Shown piece after piece: positions 51,595 to 60,385 of a DNA stretch of 64,000 nt; the stretch's first letter is position 1, and each line of letters opens with the position of its first letter. The stretch lies in contig QBVD01000044.1 of the NCBI GenBank assembly GCA_003058525.1, forward strand, positions 62,001 through 126,000, written 5' to 3'. The notes below the pieces were generated by a model. The model ran no database searches. It saw nothing but the letters and a program-made list of their open reading frames with translations, and was not told where the DNA came from. A program made the position numbers and the translations under genes. This DNA comes from a gamma proteobacterium symbiont of Ctena orbiculata. Lineage in GTDB: Bacteria; Pseudomonadota; Gammaproteobacteria; Chromatiales; Chromatiaceae.

Positions 51595-52299
51595 ATGGAG
51601 ACTATCGACACCCTTGCACTCACCCTAGGCGCGGGATGGGCCGCAGGCATCAATCTGTATGCCGCAGTCCTGGTTTTGGGCTATCTGGGTATGACCGGCC
51701 ATGTGACACTGCCCCCCGGACTCGAGGTACTGAGCGATCCACTGGTAATGGGCATCGCCGGCATCATGTATTTCATCGAGTTTTTTGCCGACAAAACGCC
51801 GGGGGTCGACAGTGGTTGGGATGCCTTGCATACCTTTGTGCGCATTCCGGCAGGCGCCCTGCTGGCAGCCGGCGCCGCCAGTGGTTTTGAGGTCAACCAG
51901 GCCGCCGAACTCGCCGCCGCACTGGTCGGTGGAACCATGGCAGCCGGGAGCCATTTCACCAAGGCCGGCACCCGTCTGATGATCAATACCTCACCGGAAC
52001 CGGTAACTAACTGGACAGCCTCCATCGCCGAGGACCTGGCGGTCATCGGCGGACTCTGGGCAGCACTGAACTATCCGCTGGCGTTCATCATCCTCCTGGT
52101 GCTGTTCGTCGCCCTGGTGATCTGGCTGCTGCCGAAAATCTGGCGGGCCTTGAAATCCCTTTTTCGTCGTATCGGCGCACTTTTCGCCAAAGAACCACCT
52201 GCAGCTGATTCCTCCGTAGAGAACCAGTCAGAACATCCCGACGTACTGAAGTCACTCTTTCATTCTGCAAATACAGGCGATCGAGGTACAGAGAAATAG
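51595..52299 (+). CDS. DUF4126 membrane protein
   Basis: 234 residues from ATG 51595 after AGGAAAG. Several membrane helices with the DUF4126 pattern GAGWAAGINLYAAVLVLGY and EFFADKTPGVDSGWD; the C-terminus is basic and soluble. Function unknown in the family. Confidence 0.82.
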   Translation: METIDTLALTLGAGWAAGINLYAAVLVLGYLGMTGHVTLPPGLEVLSDPLVMGIAGIMYFIEFFADKTPGVDSGWDALHTFVRIPAGALLAAGAASGFEVNQAAELAAALVGGTMAAGSHFTKAGTRLMINTSPEPVTNWTASIAEDLAVIGGLWAALNYPLAFIILLVLFVALVIWLLPKIWRALKSLFRRIGALFAKEPPAADSSVENQSEHPDVLKSLFHSANTGDRGTEK

Positions 52300-52344
52300 G
52301 CTTCTATGACACATCATTGTGATACTTGATTCGCTCAAGTTTTG

Positions 52345-52364
52345 TTGTACAATATATTGTACAA
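52345..52364. promoter_or_regulatory. YefM-type palindromic operator
   Basis: A perfect palindrome of two TTGTACAA boxes separated by TATA (cores TGTACA at 52346-52351 and 52358-52363), 20 bases before yefM. TGTACA is the known core recognised by YefM, so the operon is autoregulated. Confidence 0.85.
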
Positions 52365-52383
52365 TATAAAACTGGGATCACCA

Positions 52384-52638
52384 ATGGACGCCATCGCCTA
52401 CAGTATCGCCCGTGCCAATTTAGCCAGCACCATGAACCAGGTTTGCGAGGACCATGCACCAGTCATCATCACACGTAAGGGAGCGGGATCGGTGGTGATG
52501 ATATCGCTGGATGATTATCAGGCCCTCGAAGAGACTGCCTACCTGTTACGCAGCCCTAAGAACGCCCGTCGTCTGCTTGAATCGATTGCTGAACTGGAAA
52601 GTGGCGGCGGTAGCGAACGCTCACTATCACAGGAATGA
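52384..52638 (+). CDS. yefM: YefM-family antitoxin
   Basis: 84 residues from ATG 52384 (14 in-frame upstream codons overlap the operator and are rejected). The Phd/YefM fold shows [23 protein letters not shown] and VVMISLDDY. It neutralises YoeB and represses the operon through the TGTACA palindrome just upstream. Stop is 22 bases before yoeB. Confidence 0.93.
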   Translation: MDAIAYSIARANLASTMNQVCEDHAPVIITRKGAGSVVMISLDDYQALEETAYLLRSPKNARRLLESIAELESGGGSERSLSQE

Positions 52639-52660
52639 CGAATCTGACAGGGACGTCCGT

Positions 52661-52915
52661 ATGAAACTCATCTTCTCCGAACACACCTGGGAGGGCTATC
52701 TCTATTGGCAGCGGGCAGACAAGAAAACTTTACGCCGTATCAATCAACTTATTCAAGCCATCCAAAGGGAACCCTTTTCAGGGATCGGTAAACCTGAACC
52801 TCTCCGCCACGCTCTATCGGGCTACTGGTCGCGTCGTATCGATGATGAGCATAGAATCGTCTACAAAGTGACTGATGATAGTCTTCTGATCGCTCAACTG
52901 AAATATCACTATTAA
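52661..52915 (+). CDS. yoeB: YoeB-family ribosome-dependent mRNA interferase toxin
   Basis: 84 residues from ATG 52661. All four YoeB catalytic residues are present: Glu46, Arg65, His83 and Tyr84 (C-terminus KYHY). It cuts mRNA in the ribosomal A site. Length equals E. coli YoeB. An upstream in-frame extension overlaps yefM and is rejected. Intact, so probably active. Confidence 0.95.
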   Translation: MKLIFSEHTWEGYLYWQRADKKTLRRINQLIQAIQREPFSGIGKPEPLRHALSGYWSRRIDDEHRIVYKVTDDSLLIAQLKYHY

Positions 52916-53076
52916 GATTTTCCGATCTCTTTTCCGGTGCTAAAAATTCAAACAAACACTTTTTAAATCCTGCACACACTTCACCTATCTTATTGTATTT
53001 AAATAAAATAATCGAACGGGCTTCTACCGAAATGAAGTAAGTCCAGTGGTAATGCATATAGCAACAAGGGGCTGTC

Positions 53077-54255
53077 TTAAAGCACATCTCCCGGAATCCG
53101 CACCCAGCCTTCCATCAATATCCGCGCACTGCGGCTCATCACCACCTTCTCAACAATCCAGTTGCCGTTCTGTTCCCTGGCTGCGGCGCCTACCTTGAGG
53201 GTGCCGGAGGGGTGGCCGAAGGTGACCGCTTCCCGCTCGCCGCCACCGGCGGCCAGGTTGACCAGAGTGCCGGGGATGGCCGCCGCGGTGCCGATGGCGA
53301 CAGCAGCTGTGCCCATCATGGCGTGGTGGAGTTTGCCCATGGAGAGGGCGCGTACGTTGAGGTCGATATCGCTCGCATTGATCGCCTTGCCGCTGGAGGC
53401 GGTGTAGTCCGCCGCCGGTGCGACGAAGGCCACCTTGGGGGTGTGCTGGCGGGCGACCGCCTCTTCCACCCTGTTGATCAGTCCCATTTTGATGGCACCA
53501 TGGGTACGGATAGTCTCGAATCGCGCCAGGGCCGCCGGATCGCCATTGATCGCCTCCTGCAGCTCGATGCCGCTGTAACCGATCTCCTCGGCATTGAGAA
53601 AGATGGTGGGGATGCCTGCGTTGATCATTGTGGCCTGGAAGCCGCCAATACCGGGTACTTCCAGCTGGTCCACCAGATTGCCGGTAGGGAACATGGCCTC
53701 TGAGGGGTCCACAGGGCTCATGAACTCGATCTTCACCTCCGCTGCCGGGAAGGTGACGCCATCGAGTTCAAAGTCGCCGGTCTCCTGCACCCGGCCGCCG
53801 GTGATGGGTACATGGGCGACGATAGTCTTCTCGATATTCTTCTGCCAGATGCGCACTACGGCGATGCCGTTTTCGGGGATGCGACCGGCATCCACCAGGC
53901 CACTGACAATGGCGAATGAGCCGACAGCGGCAGTGAGGTTACCGCAATTGCCGCTCCAGTCGACAAAGGCTTTGTCGATGGCGACCTGACCGAAGAGGTA
54001 GTCTACGTCATGATCGGGCTTATTACTCCTTGCCAGGATCACCGTCTTGCTGGTGCTGGAGGTGGCGCCACCCATGCCGTCGGTGTGCTTACCGTAGGGG
54101 TCGGGACTGCCGATCACTCGCAGTAACAATTTGTCCCGGGCTTCACCCGGTGCCTGGGCGGGCTCGGGCAGGTCTTCCAGATTGAAAAAGACGCCTTTGC
54201 TGGTGCCACCTCGCATGTAGGTGGCGGGGATGCGGATCTGGGGTGCGTATGACAT
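53077..54255 (-). CDS. prpF: 2-methylaconitate cis-trans isomerase
   Basis: 392 residues. It isomerises trans-2-methylaconitate made by AcnD in the methylcitrate cycle. Two-domain diaminopimelate-epimerase-like fold with MRGGTSKGVFF (N-terminus), DGMGGATSSTSKT, SGNCGNLTAAVG and INAGIPTIF. Last gene of the prp operon, about 200 bases after acnD. Confidence 0.94.
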   Translation of the reverse strand: MSYAPQIRIPATYMRGGTSKGVFFNLEDLPEPAQAPGEARDKLLLRVIGSPDPYGKHTDGMGGATSSTSKTVILARSNKPDHDVDYLFGQVAIDKAFVDWSGNCGNLTAAVGSFAIVSGLVDAGRIPENGIAVVRIWQKNIEKTIVAHVPITGGRVQETGDFELDGVTFPAAEVKIEFMSPVDPSEAMFPTGNLVDQLEVPGIGGFQATMINAGIPTIFLNAEEIGYSGIELQEAINGDPAALARFETIRTHGAIKMGLINRVEEAVARQHTPKVAFVAPAADYTASSGKAINASDIDLNVRALSMGKLHHAMMGTAAVAIGTAAAIPGTLVNLAAGGGEREAVTFGHPSGTLKVGAAAREQNGNWIVEKVVMSRSARILMEGWVRIPGDVL

Positions 54256-54297
54256 ATGTTTATCGTCCTGTCGAAACGGTAATCGATATCGTTAACC

Positions 54298-54391
54298 GCC
54301 AATGAATGCCAATCTCCGCGAATCTGCGTAAATTGATGACGGATTTAACGATGCCCAATCGCGATCATTTGCGGTGATTGACTGCATTCTC
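54298..54391. repeat. Imperfect palindromic repeat, family 1, copy 1 (acnD-prpF gap)
   Basis: The arm GAATGCCAATCTCCGCGAATC (54305 on) pairs with TTGCGGTGATTGACTGCATTC (to 54389). It is related base for base to 58413-58510 (CACCGCGAATACGC-type arm). It lies between acnD and prpF. Confidence 0.65.
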
Positions 54392-54454
54392 TTTAAGAGA
54401 GCCAGTGACAGATGAGTGGGCTGCCCCTTCGGCTTGGCCCACCCTACTTGTCAT

Positions 54455-57040
54455 TCAAGCGCTGGCGAGGAAGTCCTGGGCGAAGCGCTGCAATACGCCG
54501 CCTGCGCCGTAGACCGATACCTCTTCGGCAGTGTCCAGGCGGCAAGTAACCGGGATCTCGACCGTCTCGCCGTTGCGCCGGCGCATGACCACTGTCAGTT
54601 CAGTACGCGGTGTGGGTTCGCCGACAACATCGAAGGTCTCGGTACCGTCGATGGCATAAGTATGACGATTCTCGCCCCGCTTGAACTCCAGCGGCAGCAC
54701 ACCCATGCCCACCAGGTTGGTACGGTGGATACGCTCGAAGCCTTCGGCCAGGATCGCCTCGACGCCTGCCAGACGCACACCCTTGGCGGCCCAGTCGCGG
54801 GAAGAACCCTGACCGTAGTCGGCACCTGCGACGATGATCAGCGGTTGTTTGCGTTGCATGTAGGTCTCAATCGCCTCCCACATGCGCATTGGCTCACCCT
54901 CCGGTTCCAGCCGGGCCAGGGAACCCTGTGTCACTTCGCCCTGGTCGTCCCGGCACATTTCGTTGAGCAGCTTGGGATTGGCGAAGGTGGCGCGTTGTGC
55001 GGTGAGGTGGTCGCCCCGGTGGGTGGCATAGGAGTTGAAGTCCTCCTCCGGCAGACCCATCTTGGCCAGATATTCACCCGCCGCGCTGCTCGGCAGGATG
55101 GCGTTGGAGGGCGAAAGATGATCGGTGGTAATGTTGTCGCCCAACACCGCCAAAGGACGCATACCGCTCAGGCTGCGCTCACCCGCCAGGGCACCCTCCC
55201 AGTAGGGAGGACGGCGTATGTAGGTACTTTGCTGCCGCCAATCATAGAGCGGGCTCTCCGCCTGCTCCCGGTCACCCAGGTCGAACATGGGCTGGTAGAT
55301 CTGGATGAACTGCTCCGGCTTCACCGACTGGTTGACAATAGCGTCGATCTCCTCGTCACTGGGCCAGATGTCGTTGAGTGTGATCGGGCTGCCTTCCTTG
55401 TCGCGACCCAGGACGTCCTGCTCAATGTCGAAACGCACGGTGCCGGCAATGGCGTAGGCCACCACCAGCGGCGGCGAGGCGAGGAAGGCCTGCTTGGCGT
55501 AGGGGTGGATACGGCCGTCGAAGTTGCGGTTGCCGGAGAGCACCGCGGTGGCGTAAAGGTCCCGATCGATGATCTCCTGCTGGATCTTCGGGTCGAGGGC
55601 GCCGCTCATGCCGTTGCATGTGGTGCAGGCGTAGGCGACGATCCCAAAGCCGAGTTTCTCCAGTTCCCGCAACAGGCCCGCTTCTTCCAGATAGAGCTTG
55701 GCGACCTTGGAGCCCGGCGCGAAAGAGGACTTTACCCAGGGTTTGCGGGTGAGTCCCAGTTGATTGGCCTTGCGCGCCAGCAGGCCGGCGGCCACCACGT
55801 TGCGTGGGTTGGAGGTGTTGGTGCAGCTGGTAATGGCGGCGATGATCACCGCCCCGTCGGGCATCACACCAGGCTTCTCCTCCCAGGCACCGGCGATGCC
55901 ACGCTCGGCCAGGGCGGAGGTGGGCAGGCGGCGGTGGGGATTGGAGGGTCCCGCCATGTTGCGCACCACGCTGGAGAGATCGAACTCCAGCAAGCGTTCG
56001 TAGTCGGCGGCTTCAAGGGCGTCAGCCCAGAGACCTGTGGTCTTTGCATAGTTCTCCACCAGGGTGACCTGCTCGGGCTCGCGACCTGTCAGCTTCAGGT
56101 AGTCGATGGTCTGCTGATCGATATAGAAGAGGCCCGCAGAGGCACCGAATTCCGGAGTCATGTTGGAGATAGTGGCTCGATCGCCGATGGTGAGGCCCTC
56201 TACCCCCTCGCCGAAGAATTCGAGATAGGCTGAAACCACCCGCTCCTGACGCAGGAACTCGGTCAGGGCAAGCACAATGTCGGTGGCGGTGATACCCGGC
56301 CGGCGCTGGCCGGTGAGATTGACGCCGACGATCTCGGGTAATCGCATCATTGAGGCACGGCCCAGCATCACATTCTCCGCCTCCAGACCGCCGACGCCGA
56401 TGGCGATGACACCGAGGGCGTCCACATGGGGGGTATGACTGTCTGTGCCGACGCAGGTATCGGGAAAGGCCACGCCGTCACGGGACTGGATCACCGGTGA
56501 CATCTTCTCCAGGTTGATCTGATGCATGATGCCGTTACCGGCGGGGATCACGTCCACATTGTCGAAGGCAGTCTTGCACCACTCTATAAAGTGAAAGCGA
56601 TCTTCGTTACGGCGATCCTCGATAGCCCGGTTCTTCTCGAAGGCATCCAGTTCGAAGCCGGCGTGCTCCACCGCCAGTGAGTGGTCGACGATGAGCTGGG
56701 TCGGCACCACTGGATTGACCTTGGCAGGCTCACCCCCCTTGTCGGCAATGGCGTCTCGCAGGCCGGCCAGGTCGACCAGGGCAGTCTGCCCCAGGATGTC
56801 GTGGCAGACCACCCGTGCCGGATACCAGGGGAAGTCCAGATCGCGCTTGCGCTCGATGAGCTGCTTCAGGGCGTCTGTCAGCAGGTTCGACTCGCAGCGT
56901 CGCACCAACTGCTCCGCCAATACCCGTGAGGTGTAAGGTAGTCGGTCATAGGTGCCGGGCTGGATAGTCTCGACCGCCTCGCGGGTGTCGAAATAGTCCA
57001 GGTCGCTGCCCGGCAGGGGCTTTCTATAGTTTGTGTTCAT
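54455..57040 (-). CDS. acnD: Fe/S-dependent 2-methylisocitrate dehydratase AcnD
   Basis: 861 residues, aconitase family. The 4Fe-4S cluster ligands are C406 (in TSCTNTS), C472 and C475 (in ACTTCNG). VDHSLAVE and TCVGTDSHT substrate loops are present, and the swivelling domain 4 has GSSRDWAAKG near the C-terminus. It dehydrates 2-methylcitrate; AcnD requires PrpF, encoded next, which identifies this form over AcnA or PrpD. Confidence 0.93.
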   Translation of the reverse strand: MNTNYRKPLPGSDLDYFDTREAVETIQPGTYDRLPYTSRVLAEQLVRRCESNLLTDALKQLIERKRDLDFPWYPARVVCHDILGQTALVDLAGLRDAIADKGGEPAKVNPVVPTQLIVDHSLAVEHAGFELDAFEKNRAIEDRRNEDRFHFIEWCKTAFDNVDVIPAGNGIMHQINLEKMSPVIQSRDGVAFPDTCVGTDSHTPHVDALGVIAIGVGGLEAENVMLGRASMMRLPEIVGVNLTGQRRPGITATDIVLALTEFLRQERVVSAYLEFFGEGVEGLTIGDRATISNMTPEFGASAGLFYIDQQTIDYLKLTGREPEQVTLVENYAKTTGLWADALEAADYERLLEFDLSSVVRNMAGPSNPHRRLPTSALAERGIAGAWEEKPGVMPDGAVIIAAITSCTNTSNPRNVVAAGLLARKANQLGLTRKPWVKSSFAPGSKVAKLYLEEAGLLRELEKLGFGIVAYACTTCNGMSGALDPKIQQEIIDRDLYATAVLSGNRNFDGRIHPYAKQAFLASPPLVVAYAIAGTVRFDIEQDVLGRDKEGSPITLNDIWPSDEEIDAIVNQSVKPEQFIQIYQPMFDLGDREQAESPLYDWRQQSTYIRRPPYWEGALAGERSLSGMRPLAVLGDNITTDHLSPSNAILPSSAAGEYLAKMGLPEEDFNSYATHRGDHLTAQRATFANPKLLNEMCRDDQGEVTQGSLARLEPEGEPMRMWEAIETYMQRKQPLIIVAGADYGQGSSRDWAAKGVRLAGVEAILAEGFERIHRTNLVGMGVLPLEFKRGENRHTYAIDGTETFDVVGEPTPRTELTVVMRRRNGETVEIPVTCRLDTAEEVSVYGAGGVLQRFAQDFLASA

Positions 57041-57074
57041 TGAGTTCTCGTTCGATGCGATAGCAGGATAGTTT

Positions 57075-57189
57075 CGAGTTATGAGTTTTTAGTTTTGAGT
57101 TTCGGTGTGCGCTGCGCGCACGGTTTTAAAAAACCACGAGCGTAGCGAGTACCGACAACTCAAAAGTCATAACTTAAAACTCAAAACTA
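57075..57189. repeat. Imperfect palindromic repeat, family 2, copy 1 (prpC-acnD gap)
   Basis: GAGTTATGAGTTTTTAGTTT on the left is matched by the reverse complement of AAAACTCAAAACTA on the right; the centre has GTGCGCTGCGCGCAC and ACGAGCGTAGCGAGT. It shares sequence with 59436-59521. Confidence 0.7.
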
Positions 57190-57193
57190 ATCC

Positions 57194-58348
57194 TCAGCCT
57201 CTTTCGATGATCGGCACCCAGGCCCGGTTCTCCGGTCCGGTGTAGTTGGCCGAGGGGCGGATGATCTTGCCGTCTTCACGTTGCTCGATCACATGGGCGC
57301 CCCAGCCGCTTATGCGGGAGATGACGAACAGAGGGGTGAACATATCAGTGGGCACACCCATCTGGTTGTAGGAAACGGCTGAGAACCAATCCAGGTTGGG
57401 GAACATCTTCTTGATCTCCCACATTACCGACTCCAGGCGGTCGGCGACGCTGAACATGGTCATGTTGCCCGCCTCCTCTGAGAGCTCCTTGGCAACCCTT
57501 TTGATCACATCGTTGCGGGGGTCACCCACAGTGTAGACCGGGTGGCCGAAGCCGATGACGATCTCTTTGCGTCCGACCCGCTCGCGGATATCAACCTCCG
57601 CCTCGTCTGCAGTGCGGTAACGGCTTTGGATACGGAAGGCTTCTTCGTTGGCGCCACCGTGCTTGGGGCCGCGCAGTGCACCGATAGCCGCGGTTATCGC
57701 CGAGTACATATCGGAATTCGTACCGGCCACCACGCGAGCGGTGAAGGTTGAGGCGTTAAACTCATGCTCGGCGTAAAGTACCAGCGAGGTGTGCATGGCG
57801 CGTACCCAGGACTCTTTCGGCTTCTCACCATGCAACAGGTGGAGGAAGTGACCGCCGATGGAATCGTCATCGGTCTCAACGTCAATACGCTTACCGTTGA
57901 ACGCATAGTGATACCAGTAGAGCAGGGCCGACCCGGAGCTTGCCATCAAGCGGTCGACGATGTCCCGCGCCTCTGAGGCGGGGTGACTCTCCTTCTCCGG
58001 TACACAGCTCCCCATCACCGAGCAGGCGGTGCGCATCACATCCATCGGATGGGCGGAAGCGGGGATCGCCTCCATAGCCTGCTTCACCGCCTGGGGCAAC
58101 CCGCGCATCGACTTAAGTTTGGTCTTGTAGGCGGTCAGTTCAGCGGAGGTTGGGAGTGCGCCATGAATCAATAAGTAGGCGATCTCCTCGAACTCCGCCT
58201 TCTCTGCGAAATCGAGAATGTCGTAACCGCGGTAGTGCAGGTCATTACCGGTACGGCCTACGGTACAAATTGCGGTGTTACCGGCAGCGGTGCCTGAGAG
58301 GGCGACCGACTTTTTCGCCTTGGGAAGGATTTGATTGGGTTCACTCAT
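57194..58348 (-). CDS. prpC: 2-methylcitrate synthase
   Basis: 384 residues of the citrate synthase family in the short PrpC form. Catalytic His in HGGANEEA, His in GFGHPVY and the Asp-bearing PTDMFTPLF are present. It condenses propionyl-CoA with oxaloacetate. The start has AGGAGGT. It lies between prpB and acnD. Confidence 0.94.
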   Translation of the reverse strand: MSEPNQILPKAKKSVALSGTAAGNTAICTVGRTGNDLHYRGYDILDFAEKAEFEEIAYLLIHGALPTSAELTAYKTKLKSMRGLPQAVKQAMEAIPASAHPMDVMRTACSVMGSCVPEKESHPASEARDIVDRLMASSGSALLYWYHYAFNGKRIDVETDDDSIGGHFLHLLHGEKPKESWVRAMHTSLVLYAEHEFNASTFTARVVAGTNSDMYSAITAAIGALRGPKHGGANEEAFRIQSRYRTADEAEVDIRERVGRKEIVIGFGHPVYTVGDPRNDVIKRVAKELSEEAGNMTMFSVADRLESVMWEIKKMFPNLDWFSAVSYNQMGVPTDMFTPLFVISRISGWGAHVIEQREDGKIIRPSANYTGPENRAWVPIIERG

Positions 58349-58412
58349 TGGGAAACCTCCTCTGATGCGATTGATAATTGGATAGTGTTTTGCAAAACTA
58401 GTTTAAAGAGTG

Positions 58413-58510
58413 GCCGCAAATGGACGCTAATCACCGCGAATACGCACAAATGATATGATTGCTCATAAAAATATTTGCTTTCATTTGCTGTAATTAGCTT
58501 TATTTGCGGC
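58413..58510. repeat. Imperfect palindromic repeat, family 1, copy 2 (prpB-prpC gap)
   Basis: Arms start GCCGCAAATGGACGCTAATC and end GCTTTATTTGCGGC, self-complementary with few mismatches over about 98 bases. Homologous to the copy at 54298-54391. Confidence 0.7.
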
Positions 58511-58524
58511 ATGAATCATTTACG

Positions 58525-59415
58525 TTAAGCCGTATCCTCTGAGGCAAACAGCTGGTCCAGCTTCTGTTCGAAATCGTGATAGCCGAGATAGTCGTAAAGA
58601 TCGGAACGACTCTGCATCAAGTCAACAACCCCTTGTTGCGTCCCCTCACCACGCAGGGATTGATAAACCTTCAGTGCAGCAGCATTTGCCGCGCGAAATG
58701 CACTCAGGGGATAGAGGGCGATACTCACACCTGCAGATGCCAATTGATCTGTTGTAAACAAGGGAGTAGCGCCAAATTCAGTGATGTTGGCCAATACCGG
58801 AACCTTAACCGCCGTTACGAATTCCCGATACTGATCGAGATCATTCATTGCCTCAGGGAAGATCATGTCCGCTCCGGCCTCGACACAGGCGCATGCTCTG
58901 TCAATGGCAGACTGCATACCTTCTACGGCTAGCGCATCGGTACGCGCCATGATTACAAAATCATCATCGAGCCTGGCATCCACCGCCGCCTTGATTCGGT
59001 CGACCATCTCATCCTGGGTGACAATCGCCTTGTTGGGACGATGACCGCAACGTTTTTGCTGCACCTGGTCTTCGATGTGCACGGCAGCTGCGCCGAACTT
59101 ATTCATATTGCGTATGGTGCGTGCAATATTGAATGCCCCTCCCCATCCGGTATCTATATCAACCAATACAGGAAGATCGGTCACCTCCGTCATACGACGC
59201 AGATCAGTCAGGACATCCTCCATCGTTGTGATACCCAGGTCAGGGATACCACAGGAGCCCGCAGCAACACCACCACCCGAAATATAGAGAGATTGATATC
59301 CCGAGGCCTCCGCCAGCCTGGCATGATAGGCGTTGATGGCGCCCACACACTGCAAGGGCTTCTCTTGTTCGATGGCAGCGCGAAAACGTGCGCCTGGATT
59401 TTGCTGGTTGGTCAT
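58525..59415 (-). CDS. prpB: 2-methylisocitrate lyase
   Basis: 296 residues, isocitrate lyase superfamily. VDIDTGWGG gives the Mg-binding Asp, and KRCGHRPNK the catalytic Cys loop. It splits methylisocitrate into pyruvate and succinate, so succinate can feed the sdhCAB complex. Second gene of the operon, after gntR. Confidence 0.95.
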   Translation of the reverse strand: MTNQQNPGARFRAAIEQEKPLQCVGAINAYHARLAEASGYQSLYISGGGVAAGSCGIPDLGITTMEDVLTDLRRMTEVTDLPVLVDIDTGWGGAFNIARTIRNMNKFGAAAVHIEDQVQQKRCGHRPNKAIVTQDEMVDRIKAAVDARLDDDFVIMARTDALAVEGMQSAIDRACACVEAGADMIFPEAMNDLDQYREFVTAVKVPVLANITEFGATPLFTTDQLASAGVSIALYPLSAFRAANAAALKVYQSLRGEGTQQGVVDLMQSRSDLYDYLGYHDFEQKLDQLFASEDTA

Positions 59416-59435
59416 TTCGTATCCTCAACATAAAA

Positions 59436-59521
59436 AGTTTTGAGTTATGAGTCTTTTGTTTTGAGTTGTGGTGTTCGCTACGCTCACTTTTTCTAACTCA
59501 AAACTCATAACTAAAAACTCA
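59436..59521. repeat. Imperfect palindromic repeat, family 2, copy 2 (gntR-prpB gap)
   Basis: AGTTTTGAGTTATGAGTC (59436 on) pairs with AACTCAAAACTCATAACT on the right; centre GTTCGCTACGCTCAC. Related to 57075-57189. Confidence 0.7.
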
Positions 59522-59528
59522 CATCTGG

Positions 59529-60215
59529 TTAATTTTCCAGCAACATTCTTTCCACGTTTCTACGTGAGGAACGAATATGCTGACGCATCAAAAGCTCCGC
59601 CATTTCAGGGTCTCGAGAGGAAATGGCATTCAACAGATAGTGGTGCTCATCATAGGCCTGACTGGAGCGCTTACTGCGCATCCCGAACTGGTAACGGTAC
59701 ATACGCAACAGATGATAGAGATCGTTGCAAAGCAGACCGATCAGGTGGTGATTTTTGCTACCTTGAACAATACGGTAATGGAAGTCGAGGTCACCCTGCT
59801 TTTGGAAATACGCCTCACCATGCTGTTCTTCAATCTGCCGTCCATGCTGATCCAACAGCAGCTGTAGCTCCTCTATCTCCTTATCACTCATATTTTGTGC
59901 CGCCAATCTCGCAGCCATCCCCTCAAGGGCTTCACGTACCTGATAGATTTCAATCAACTGTTCGTATGAAAGCGTCACCACTCGAGCACCCAGATTGGGT
60001 TTACGCTCAACCAGCTTTCTCGCTTCAAGTCGCCCGATCGCTTCTCTCAATGAGCCTCGACTGACTCCGTGCTGTCGAGCAAGTTCCGGCTCACTGATCT
60101 TACTTCCAGACGGAATTTCTCCTTCAACGATGGCACGCTGAATCGTATCGAAGAGACGATCTGTTAGTGTGACAGTGATTGGATCGTTCTTTTCCACTCG
60201 CGACTGACTCCGCAT
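59529..60215 (-). CDS. GntR-family (FCD) transcriptional regulator of the methylcitrate genes
   Basis: 228 residues: N-terminal winged HTH (~20-85, EPELARQHGVSRGSLREAIGRLEARKLV) and C-terminal all-helical FCD domain (~90-220, with metal-site-like His residues in LDFHYRIV and RQHIRSS). It is the first gene of the prpB-prpC-acnD-prpF operon. The same two TGTCGACACTT boxes stand before it and before prpE, so it is the likely regulator, possibly responding to a methylcitrate-type ligand. Confidence 0.9.
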   Translation of the reverse strand: MRSQSRVEKNDPITVTLTDRLFDTIQRAIVEGEIPSGSKISEPELARQHGVSRGSLREAIGRLEARKLVERKPNLGARVVTLSYEQLIEIYQVREALEGMAARLAAQNMSDKEIEELQLLLDQHGRQIEEQHGEAYFQKQGDLDFHYRIVQGSKNHHLIGLLCNDLYHLLRMYRYQFGMRSKRSSQAYDEHHYLLNAISSRDPEMAELLMRQHIRSSRRNVERMLLEN

Positions 60216-60228
60216 AAATATCTCAAAT

Positions 60229-60303
60229 TGTCGACACTTTTAATCATAATAAGGCAAATATTGACTAAAATATAGCCCATACCGCTCATTATGTCGACAC
60301 TTT
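60229..60303 (-). promoter_or_regulatory. gntR-prp operon promoter with paired TGTCGACACTT operators
   Basis: Box 1 (60229-60240) and box 2 (60292-60303) both read TGTCGACACTTT, with core centres 63 bases apart. On the minus strand box 2 supplies the -35 TCGACA (60292-60297), followed by a 17-base spacer and -10 TATATT (60269-60274). The start near 60262 puts box 1 about 22-33 bases downstream and 14 before the gntR start. A repressor at either box would block initiation, and looping between them is possible. Confidence 0.7.
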
Positions 60304-60321
60304 ATTGAATATAGTGATTTT

Positions 60322-60361
60322 GGTGCCCTACCCGATTGCTTCCGTGGTGAGGTAGGGCACC
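60322..60361. terminator. Strong inverted repeat after prpE
   Basis: GGTGCCCTACC and GGTAGGGCACC form a perfect 11-base stem around an 18-base loop, between prpE and the operon promoter. There is no T-run, so it may be a terminator, an RNA end protector or a boundary element. Confidence 0.5.
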
Positions 60362-60385
60362 CTCTCTAAGCCAATCTATCCCGTT

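Noticed and set aside
52749-53087. A 112-codon minus-strand frame across yoeB and the prpF end
   Set aside because: Antisense to yoeB for half its length and without a start context.
54416-56233. A 605-codon open frame on the plus strand opposite acnD
   Set aside because: It lies wholly antisense to acnD, which has all aconitase motifs. GC-rich codon bias creates the long antisense frame, and the predicted protein has no recognisable domain.
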